From Bacillota bacterium (lineage in GTDB: Bacteria > Bacillota > Clostridia > Lachnospirales > Lachnospiraceae), in NCBI GenBank assembly GCA_023460575.1, contig JAEWPQ010000115.1:1-17536 (forward strand): a stretch of DNA of 17,536 nucleotides, written 5' to 3'. Below the pieces are notes generated by a model. The model ran no database searches and was not told where the DNA came from. It worked only from the letters and a program-made list of their open reading frames with translations. Both the position numbers and the translations under genes were made by a program. This document shows positions 7,019-13,840 of the stretch, piece by piece; position 1 is the stretch's first letter, and each line of letters begins with the position of its first letter.

Positions 7019-7037
7019 GTCTAACTTTGCGGGGTCA
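7019..7037 (-). repeat. IS right terminal inverted repeat
   Basis: The minus strand reads TGACCCCGCAAAGTTAGAC, 17 of 19 identical to the left end. An overlapping CAAAGT/ACTTTG dyad (7015-7029, 3-nt loop) is also seen. Confidence 0.9.
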
Positions 7038-7045
7038 CATCAAAA

Positions 7046-7069
7046 TGACTTAAGGGACTCCTCTTTCTT
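7046..7069. terminator. Right arm of the split bidirectional terminator
   Basis: TGACTTAAGGGACTCCTCTT is the inverted partner of 5473-5495 and lies 8 nt right of the IS and 43 nt after the jetD stop. See the left arm for pairing. The jet operon has thus lost its compact terminator and probably relies on the hairpin inside the IS. Confidence 0.65.
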
Positions 7070-7111
7070 ATTATTGATTCAATTATATGAAATCTACTCA
7101 GTCTTAATGAG

Positions 7112-8302
7112 TTATTCTTTAAACAGAAAACTCTCCTGCTCAATTCCTGTTCCTGTCTTAATGATTAACTCAGCCAGATTTTGTAAATCTCTGTCCTGAA
7201 TTTTCCCAGCATTTAGCATTGTATTAAGCTTATCCAGTTTTGATTGTTCTAACGAATAACCATATTTTGAATATTTTTCCCATGTCTTTTCATCCATATG
7301 CAATGGCTTAAGTTTGGGGAATATCTGGTTTCTGATATACTCAAAGATCCTGATCCCGCCATAATCCAAATCTCCAGTATGATAGAATTTTACATCAGAC
7401 TCAGAAAGTATCTGTGATAACTCGACTAGAATCCTTCTTTCACCTGGTGAAAAGTATCCATGAGAAAACACAACAAGCGTTTCTTTTTCATATGGATAAG
7501 TCATAAAATTAGCCTTATTCTCAACTGTTACAATTTTCTTTATATTTTGCTTAGATGCTATGGAGACTCTTTTAAGTGTTTCACTATTTAAAACAGTTCC
7601 GTATGGAAAATAAGATAAATCGATCAGAGAATCATCAATTTTAATCAATAAATCCCCTTTTAACGATAATTCATCTGCATAGTTATCAATGTATATCTGG
7701 GCAAGTATTTCTGATTTTGTCATATTGTCATCGATAACATGATAGTATTTTCTTGCAGCTGTGGCCACATAGTTCTGCATCCTTAGTTCAAAAATTTTAG
7801 AATCTCCCAAATACTGTTTACTGAATACCCTTTTGTATACAGAACTATCCAGTCTGTCCAAACCGTAAAAGCAATCAAAATATAATTTTCTGTTTTCAGC
7901 ATTAAATTCCTGCAAGTCTTTTCCCGACTCCAAGTCTTTCAGAATATGTTTGTAATAATCCTTAATCCATGGCTTGCTTATCTTTTTCATCTGCTCTTCA
8001 ACAGCTTCCATCATTTCTCTGATACGATCTGACTTTGGAATCATTCCGGCAGCTTGATAAAGATCCCTTAAATTACTGAGGGAATACCATATTATGGAAA
8101 TATCAGATTTATCTACAATCCACTCACATCGTATCAGGCCTTTCTGCTCCAATTCTCTCGCCTGCTGTAAAAAATTCTGTTTTCCAAATGCATCCAGGAC
8201 TTTTTGGTCAATTACAATACTTCTGTTCCCTTTTGCCCCTTCCTGCCAGTTTACTTTACTGTTTTCAATTGTATTGATAATCTTATCGATCAGCAGCATC
8301 AT
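7112..8302 (-). CDS. jetD: Wadjet nuclease subunit JetD
   Basis: 396 aa from the ATG at 8302, chosen because GAGG lies about 6 nt before it; a TTG/ATG pair at 8320/8317 would add only six residues. The C-terminal half is a DUF2220 Toprim-like domain: the metal-binding Glu is E261 (VTVENKANF) and the DxD is D311/D313 (GDLDYGGIRIF). The N-terminal part has the DNA-binding DUF3322-like region typical of JetD. JetD is the nuclease recruited by the JetABC loop-extruding complex; it cleaves closed circular DNA such as small plasmids. It overlaps jetC by 20 nt. It is markedly AT-rich: two lines counted by hand (7501-7560 and 7861-7920) have 15 and 17 G/C in 60, versus 25 in 60 for a line of jetC (9001-9060). 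All catalytic residues seem present. Confidence 0.9.
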   Translation of the reverse strand: MMLLIDKIINTIENSKVNWQEGAKGNRSIVIDQKVLDAFGKQNFLQQARELEQKGLIRCEWIVDKSDISIIWYSLSNLRDLYQAAGMIPKSDRIREMMEAVEEQMKKISKPWIKDYYKHILKDLESGKDLQEFNAENRKLYFDCFYGLDRLDSSVYKRVFSKQYLGDSKIFELRMQNYVATAARKYYHVIDDNMTKSEILAQIYIDNYADELSLKGDLLIKIDDSLIDLSYFPYGTVLNSETLKRVSIASKQNIKKIVTVENKANFMTYPYEKETLVVFSHGYFSPGERRILVELSQILSESDVKFYHTGDLDYGGIRIFEYIRNQIFPKLKPLHMDEKTWEKYSKYGYSLEQSKLDKLNTMLNAGKIQDRDLQNLAELIIKTGTGIEQESFLFKE

Positions 8303-11300
8303 ATATTTCCTCTTCATCAAGATCCCTCATCAATTGAGGAAAATTTTTTCGCTCAAACTCCTGAATGGAGATTGATTTTTTGTTTGGATTTGCGAATACA
8401 AAGGTCTTATCTACATTTTCCACATAGTTCTGAATTTTGTCATTGGTAGCGCTGATGATAGCCTGAAAGCCAAGGCCGCGGATCAGTTCAATACAGCTTG
8501 CCACCTTTTCCGCATCCATTTTAGAAAACGCTTCATCTAATACCACCAGCCGAATGGTCGGATTTCTCTGTATTTTCGGAGACAGGTTTATCCGATAAGC
8601 CTGGGCAAAACTGGCAAGAAGTGCCACATAGAGAGGATTCTGTCCCTCTCCGCCTGAGTTCTTCTTAATCATCTTGCTTAAACGGATTTTAATAACCTCA
8701 TCCTCATTCTGAATCAGCTGCTGCATGTCAAAGTTTAAATAGGTACGGTAATCCGCATACTTATCCATGTTCCGCTTGGCTTCCTCCATCTGGTCAGGAG
8801 TTGCATTATCCGGAGGAATGAAAATATTGATCAGGTCATTGATTAAATCACCGTACTGATTTTCATGCTCCATGGTGAAGAGATTCATCTGATTATCCAG
8901 AGAATCCGTCAGTTTGGAGGGGTTAATTTCCAGAGAATCATCCATGAACATGTCATAATATCTGCCGTCCGGTCCCTTATTTTTTCCAATGACAAACTGG
9001 TATTTATCCTTACCAAAATCCAGCCTGCTGATAATCCGGTTCAGTTCATCCTTTCTCTGCAGCGCATCCCGTATGGCACTGCGGATCTTAAACATAAAAT
9101 CATCTTTAAAATGAAGCACTGCGGACTTTGCCTGTTCCGCCGCCATGTTTTTATATTCTTCCAGATTTGCGCATTCCATGATCTCCAGAAGGCGGTCATA
9201 TTCCAGGTTATCTTCTGCTGTCAGGGAAAAGTTCCGGTTTGGATACTTACGGACATATTCACCTCTTGCCGAGACAAGAATGCGGTATGCCTCTTCACGG
9301 GCTTCCTCTGCTTTCTTTAAAAGAGCGAAGTATTTATCCTTTAAACGGTCATAGCGGGGAGTCTCATTGCTCTCCAGAGATGCCTTTAATACTTCCTCCA
9401 GTTTTTCATCGGCTTCCAGCACCCGTTCCTTTGAAACCAGCTCTTCTTCCAGCTGTACAACTTCACGCTGGAATTCTTCTGTCTTTCTTTGAAGGTCTCC
9501 CATGAGACGGTCCAGCGCCCTTAACTCGGCACGTTTTCCCTCGCAGAGCCCTAAAACAGCTTCACGCTCTTTTTCCCATTCCTCCACATTCTGTGCTTTC
9601 AGCTTTTCCAGCTTCTGCTCCAGTTTTTTGATCTCTTTCTCTTTCTCCTTAAAAGCGGCTATTTCCTGCTGCCACTCCACATAAACCTCTGTTGCCTCTG
9701 TTAATGCTTCCAGCGAAAGAATCCTGCTGCACTCCCCAATAATCAGCTCCTGCGGCTTCTTTTCTGCCTCCATTGCTTCCAGATTCTTTTCCAGCAAACG
9801 GATTCTACGGCGCACGCTGTCCTTTCCGATATAGGCAAATCTGGTGTATTGGTCTGGATTCATATGCTGCAGGCGGAAAGTATGGTACAACAGGCATTCC
9901 GGCGTCACACCTATCCGGCATCTGCGGAGTTCTTCCAACGTTTCGCATTTAATTACCTTTCCAAGGAGTAAATCCAGATAGGGCTGTAAATACGACTCTC
10001 TAACAATCACTTCTTCAACAAGCGAATTCTTAAACACTTCATGAGAGCTTTCTCCCGCTTTCTCAGTATCTAAAACTGCAACATGAAAGGCTTCGCTTTT
10101 GTCCAGTTCCTCATAGACCTCCATGGCAGCCTTCGCATAGGCTGGCGCTACTACCAGAGACAGCTTATGATTGCCTAAATACCCTTCTGCTGCATTTCTC
10201 CATGTCTCATCCCGGATATCCAAAAGATCTGCAAGGACATGAACCTCCACTGCCTTCCCGATTTTTTGAAGAAGACGCTGCTGAAGGAAGGTTCTGGCCC
10301 GCTCCAGATACTTGGGATAAGCCTTGCTTCCTGTTTTTAGCTGGGCGAGCTCCTCACTGGTCTGGCGTTCTCTCTTGTTAATATCTCTCAGAAGACTTTC
10401 CGCTTCTTTTTTTGTATCTTCCGTTTCCCCCTGCATCTGGGCAATGGATTTCTTTAATCGGAGCAGTTTTTCCTCGTCGATTGTATTCTTTTCAAACTCT
10501 TCTATATCCCATAAGGTCTGATTGGATGTAGATTCTTCGTCAATCCAGGCATTCAGCCGCTTCGATGTCTGCTGCCACTTGATCAGACTTTTATTTAAAT
10601 GAGCCACCAGCTCTCTCGCTGAATTCAACTGATTCTTTAAATCTTCATACCCGGTAGATGAGATCTGGCGTAATAATTCTTCTCCCTGTTTTGTCAGATC
10701 CTCAATTTGAACATCCAGACCTGTTTTACGCTCATCCTGACGTGTATACTCCTCACCGGATAGATGGATCTTATCTTTGAGGACCTGAATCCTGGTCTGA
10801 TAGTCCAGAATTTCCATTCTGCGGAAATAATAATTATTTGACCGGATATCTTCCTCTTTTTCCATAACAGAATCATAGAGTGCACTCATTTCCTTCAAGT
10901 AACCGATCTCTACAGAGGTATCTTCAATCTTCTTTCTCATCCGCCCATACTGCATGACGCTTTCCTGCATGTCCTCGATATGAATATCCTGTTCCATGCA
11001 GATATATTCTTTTACAAAATCCTCCAGCCGGATGTTCATCCGGAAAGGAATCGCCCGTTTAAAGAGCAGAGGAAATTTCTCAGAATCCAGTCCGCCCAGA
11101 TAAACATCATACAGCTGTCTGCGGAACCGCTCATTATGGGAGGTGGTAAAATACTCATCTTTCTCAAAATGAATCTGCAGATAAGAAGTCACCTCTTCGA
11201 TTGTCATGGTTCTTGTCCCGGTGCGGTATTCATTTTCCCACAACGGACCTTTGTGCCAGAAAAACTTCCTTGATATTTCATTGGTAGCCGTCTCCACATC

Positions 11301-11666
11301 AAAGATAATTCCGACACACTGACATTCCCCGTTATCTGTTTGCTTTAATTCCAGGGCAATGGTGGTGGAGAAATTCTGATTCCTTAGATACGCAAATTCA
11401 TTGTTCTCTCCGATGTTTACCATTCCCCTCAAATATTCAATCAGATTCCGGTCGGAATCATCGGCTGCGGCCTTGTTAAAGAATCCTCTTCCGTCGGTAT
11501 TTGCATAAAGCAGGATCTGCATGGCATCAATGACCGTGGATTTTCCGCTGCCGGAATGGCCGGTAAAGAAATTGATCTCTTCATGTAATGACAAGGTCTT
11601 ACGGCTGATGTAATGCCAGTTATTTAAAAGTATCCTTGACAGAGCCTCAAAGTTCTGATTCGTCAT
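8283..11666 (-). CDS. jetC: Wadjet SMC-like ATPase JetC
   Basis: 1127 aa from the ATG at 11666, which has GGAG 9 nt upstream; a TTG at 11687 would extend it by seven residues but lacks support. It is an SMC/MukB-like protein: Walker A GHSGSGKST at residues 36-44, long coiled coils about 270-450 and 640-790, a central hinge-like globule about 470-630, then the ABC signature NSGGEGQ near 1003 and Walker B VVLDEAFSKMD with D1044/E1045. JetC dimers use ATP to reel in DNA and sense its small circular form. It overlaps jetB by 20 nt and jetD by 20 nt. Rad50/SbcC was considered, but the neighbours fix the Wadjet assignment. Confidence 0.94.
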   Translation of the reverse strand: MTNQNFEALSRILLNNWHYISRKTLSLHEEINFFTGHSGSGKSTVIDAMQILLYANTDGRGFFNKAAADDSDRNLIEYLRGMVNIGENNEFAYLRNQNFSTTIALELKQTDNGECQCVGIIFDVETATNEISRKFFWHKGPLWENEYRTGTRTMTIEEVTSYLQIHFEKDEYFTTSHNERFRRQLYDVYLGGLDSEKFPLLFKRAIPFRMNIRLEDFVKEYICMEQDIHIEDMQESVMQYGRMRKKIEDTSVEIGYLKEMSALYDSVMEKEEDIRSNNYYFRRMEILDYQTRIQVLKDKIHLSGEEYTRQDERKTGLDVQIEDLTKQGEELLRQISSTGYEDLKNQLNSARELVAHLNKSLIKWQQTSKRLNAWIDEESTSNQTLWDIEEFEKNTIDEEKLLRLKKSIAQMQGETEDTKKEAESLLRDINKRERQTSEELAQLKTGSKAYPKYLERARTFLQQRLLQKIGKAVEVHVLADLLDIRDETWRNAAEGYLGNHKLSLVVAPAYAKAAMEVYEELDKSEAFHVAVLDTEKAGESSHEVFKNSLVEEVIVRESYLQPYLDLLLGKVIKCETLEELRRCRIGVTPECLLYHTFRLQHMNPDQYTRFAYIGKDSVRRRIRLLEKNLEAMEAEKKPQELIIGECSRILSLEALTEATEVYVEWQQEIAAFKEKEKEIKKLEQKLEKLKAQNVEEWEKEREAVLGLCEGKRAELRALDRLMGDLQRKTEEFQREVVQLEEELVSKERVLEADEKLEEVLKASLESNETPRYDRLKDKYFALLKKAEEAREEAYRILVSARGEYVRKYPNRNFSLTAEDNLEYDRLLEIMECANLEEYKNMAAEQAKSAVLHFKDDFMFKIRSAIRDALQRKDELNRIISRLDFGKDKYQFVIGKNKGPDGRYYDMFMDDSLEINPSKLTDSLDNQMNLFTMEHENQYGDLINDLINIFIPPDNATPDQMEEAKRNMDKYADYRTYLNFDMQQLIQNEDEVIKIRLSKMIKKNSGGEGQNPLYVALLASFAQAYRINLSPKIQRNPTIRLVVLDEAFSKMDAEKVASCIELIRGLGFQAIISATNDKIQNYVENVDKTFVFANPNKKSISIQEFERKNFPQLMRDLDEEEIYDAADR

Positions 11667-12297
11667 CGCTGTCTTCTCCTTCTTCAAATGATTCCAGCAA
11701 AGACCTTACGTCATCGCCGAATAAAACCACATTGATACTGGGATAGATGATCATGCGGTTATCCCCGTCTAGATCTTCCAGAACATCAAGCGGCTCCAGA
11801 ATCTGATATTTTTTCAGCAGAGCGATGGCACGGCGGATCTCCGTGACAGACGGCTGCTTCTTAAAAAGCCGGTAATTGCCCAGCTTGTCGTGAATCTCGC
11901 TGATGGTAGTATAAACATTGATGCTGGTGGAAACCGCCGCCATCTGCTCATCATAAATCAGCTTCAGCACCAGTAAGTAAAGGGTCGCAAGCTTCGGCAG
12001 CTTTTCTCCCATGGTGTCCTCTCCCTGTATGTAGATCAGTCCCAGCTGGCTGTTTTCCAGCACATTGATACCGCTGACCGCTAAATACGCCCGGATAAAT
12101 TCCAGATGCTTGTTGCAGACTTTAAATTCCTGATTATAGAGGAAACGGTTGGATCGCTTCTCAAATTTATGCTCCAGAATAAAGGTCTGTTTTAACAGCT
12201 GCCTTATGGCATCTCTTAACTCCGCCTTTTCTCCCTGCAAAAGCCCGTCATAATATGGAATCTGGCTGATTGAGCCAGTATATTCTTCATTTGTCAT
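11647..12297 (-). CDS. jetB: Wadjet KITE subunit JetB (DUF4194)
   Basis: 216 aa. It matches the DUF4194/MukE-like family in length and pattern: central helices around LEFIRAYLAVSGINVL and a winged-helix-like region about 130-190 (FKKQPSVTEIRRAIALLKKYQIL), ending in a very acidic tail (EEGEDSDDES). JetB binds the kleisin JetA and DNA in the JetABC complex. The ATG overlaps the jetA stop as ATGA (12294-12297) and has AGGAGG 8 nt upstream, indicating translational coupling and fixed ratio with JetA. Confidence 0.9.
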   Translation of the reverse strand: MTNEEYTGSISQIPYYDGLLQGEKAELRDAIRQLLKQTFILEHKFEKRSNRFLYNQEFKVCNKHLEFIRAYLAVSGINVLENSQLGLIYIQGEDTMGEKLPKLATLYLLVLKLIYDEQMAAVSTSINVYTTISEIHDKLGNYRLFKKQPSVTEIRRAIALLKKYQILEPLDVLEDLDGDNRMIIYPSINVVLFGDDVRSLLESFEEGEDSDDESEL

Positions 12298-13655
12298 CCT
12301 TCATTCCTCCTTACAAATACCAGCCGGGGATAACGGTACCTTCCGTTATCGATCAGCTCCGGTTCCATATCCTCCACCTGATAAAGGCTTTTTCTTCTTA
12401 TAGAATAATCATAGGCCAGAATCAGCTTTTCAAATTCCTCGGTTGTGCGGACCGTATCCTCCCCGACCTCCATACGCCCCTGTACCATGCGGGACTCAAT
12501 ATAGCTCTCAATTTCCCGGCGGCTGTAACGGTTCTTTACCCGGTTTAAATTCAAAATCTCTTCCGCTGTCAGCTCTGTCGGTTCCTCATCAGGCATTAGG
12601 GTTTCTTTAAACTCCGTTCTGCTCTTTCTCTTTTTGTAAATGGATTTTTCGGAAAGAATTGCCATCTGGGACAAGTTCATGCAGTTCCCAGCCTTCTCAA
12701 TAGCCTCCTCCGGATCCTCCACAAGAGACAGATGGTTTAATAAACGGATTACAAGACCTTTCATGTTATCCTCCTGATTGAGAAGATAGTTAAGCCTTGT
12801 TACAGTGGCCCGGATGTAGCGGGAATGCTCCTTGTCCATATTGGAAATCCGGTGTTCAATGTCATCAAAACCTCTTTCAATCTGGTCCAGCTTTTCTGCC
12901 ACATCGGCAGCCGTCACCCGGTTGGCGCTTCGCCGGCTCATTTCCTCCATCCACGCCACATCCTCACGCAGACTCCCGATCCACCGTTTGATATCATTTT
13001 TATAAAGATAAAAGTTATCCGATGTCTTTAAAATGTGGTACTTCTTTTTTACAATCTCCTCCACATATCCTTCCAGATGCTCCTTTAACAGCTCCCCGTA
13101 CGCCTTCTGCTCCAAAAGGCTTGCAAAGAACTTATCCATATTGTGAAGCATGTCCTGCAGTGTCTTATTGAGCCGTTTCGTATTGAAATAAGCCGTATTT
13201 AAAAGGCTGATTCCCGCCCTGGGATCATTTTTTAAAGAAAAGAGAATAGCGTAAATGTTCTGAATATAGATCTGCGTTTCATCCTCTTCGTCGCTGGAAA
13301 GCTTAAAAAATGCCTCAATCATGACAGCGGCATAATCAGGAATTACGATATTCACCGTCATGGAGGCATAATCATCCACCTTGCGAAGCCAGCCTGCCTT
13401 CAGAAGCCAGTTTAATACTCTGGAAGCAGGGGGCAGCAGCTCATCTGCCTCATCTTCCAGCTCATCCTGCCAGATTACCAGCCGTTTCTGGACAAAATAT
13501 TCCTCTAAAACCTGCAGGCATACCTCACGGCTTAAAAAGTAGTTGCTGTATTCATATTCTTCATTGATTCTTAAAAGCGCTTCTATGTAGGTGGACCGGT
13601 TTATGGAACGGAACAGTCCCCAGAACCGGTCCGGTATCTCATTCATCAGTATCAT
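12294..13655 (-). CDS. jetA: Wadjet kleisin subunit JetA
   Basis: 453 aa. First gene of the operon. The N-terminal 110 residues look like a winged-helix bundle (DRFWGLFRSINRSTYIEALL...LNWLLKAGWL), followed by long helical and coiled regions and a basic C-terminal part, as in the JetA family of Firmicutes (DUF5716-like rather than the DUF3375 JetA of type I). JetA bridges the heads of the JetC dimer. The ATG at 13655 has GAGAGG about 13 nt upstream, rather far; a second ATG three codons in is even farther. The gene order jetABCD, same strand and overlapping, is what assigns it. Subtype II or III is likely but not proved by eye. Confidence 0.85.
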   Translation of the reverse strand: MILMNEIPDRFWGLFRSINRSTYIEALLRINEEYEYSNYFLSREVCLQVLEEYFVQKRLVIWQDELEDEADELLPPASRVLNWLLKAGWLRKVDDYASMTVNIVIPDYAAVMIEAFFKLSSDEEDETQIYIQNIYAILFSLKNDPRAGISLLNTAYFNTKRLNKTLQDMLHNMDKFFASLLEQKAYGELLKEHLEGYVEEIVKKKYHILKTSDNFYLYKNDIKRWIGSLREDVAWMEEMSRRSANRVTAADVAEKLDQIERGFDDIEHRISNMDKEHSRYIRATVTRLNYLLNQEDNMKGLVIRLLNHLSLVEDPEEAIEKAGNCMNLSQMAILSEKSIYKKRKSRTEFKETLMPDEEPTELTAEEILNLNRVKNRYSRREIESYIESRMVQGRMEVGEDTVRTTEEFEKLILAYDYSIRRKSLYQVEDMEPELIDNGRYRYPRLVFVRRNEG

Positions 13656-13678
13656 GGTTGTTTTGATTCCTCTCCCAT
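13652..13678 (-). other. 8-codon upstream ORF overlapping the jetA start
   Basis: A minus-strand ATG at 13678 opens an 8-codon frame (MGEESKQP) whose TGA overlaps the jetA ATG as ATGA (13652-13655). No ribosome site is clear before it. It may be chance, or it may feed ribosomes to jetA, whose own ribosome site is spaced badly. Confidence 0.2.
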
Positions 13679-13711
13679 CGCTTCGTTATTTCTATAAAAA
13701 CAGACAGAAAG

Positions 13712-13742
13712 AAACGGCTATCATCCTATATGACAGCCGTTT
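13712..13742 (-). terminator. Intrinsic terminator or attenuator between ftsH and jetA
   Basis: AAACGGCT/AGCCGTTT (13735-13742 with 13712-13719 on the minus strand) forms an 8-bp stem extended by TCA/TGA after one mismatch. The minus strand then reads CTTTCTGTCTGTTTTTA, a U-rich tail. It would end ftsH read-through. Because the jet promoter lies before it, it is also in the jet leader RNA and may attenuate the operon. Confidence 0.6.
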
Positions 13743-13787
13743 GATTCATCGTTCCTTATTGTATCTGATCCAAGGCCATTGCCTTTT

Positions 13788-13816
13788 ATTATACCAAAAA
13801 TCTCCATGTGTTACAA
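13788..13816 (-). promoter_or_regulatory. Promoter of the jetABCD operon
   Basis: On the minus strand a -35 TTGTAA (13811-13816, 4 of 6) is followed at 17 nt by TATAAT (13788-13793) with TGG before it (extended -10). The start would be near 13781, giving a leader of about 125 nt that includes the hairpin at 13712-13742. No LexA box is seen near it. Confidence 0.7.
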
Positions 13817-13840
13817 TCAGTTTGTAAAGCGGTTAAAATA

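Larger units (their letters stand above)
5507..7037 (+). mobile_element. IS3-family insertion sequence (IS150-like), 1531 bp
   Basis: Bounded by 19-bp terminal inverted repeats that match at 17 of 19 positions and begin TG, end CA, as in the IS3 family. It holds orfA with two helix-turn-helix units and orfB with a DDE integrase core in the -1 frame. Length, layout and frame relation fit a complete element. It is AT-rich (one line counted by hand at 6541-6600 has 18 G/C in 60). No target duplication is seen: the left flank ends GAAC and the right flank starts CATC. The element looks intact, so it may still be active. Exact IS name not assigned. Confidence 0.93.

Noticed and set aside
7019..7037. 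Outward junction promoter formed when the IS circularises (TTGCGG in right end, TAAAAG in left end)
   Set aside because: Both boxes match poorly and the spacing (about 15-17) depends on an unknown spacer, so it is not claimed.
8865..11273. Plus-strand open frames of 60-151 codons antisense to jetC
   Set aside because: Shadow frames of the jetC coding sequence; composition is Cys/Phe/Ser-rich as expected for antisense frames, with no ribosome sites.
8283..11666. JetC as SbcC/Rad50 or chromosomal MukB
   Set aside because: Neighbours jetA, jetB (DUF4194) and jetD (DUF2220 Toprim) define Wadjet; no SbcD-type nuclease is adjacent.
11666..11687. TTG at 11687 as the jetC start
   Set aside because: The ATG at 11666 has a properly spaced GGAG and begins where family similarity starts.
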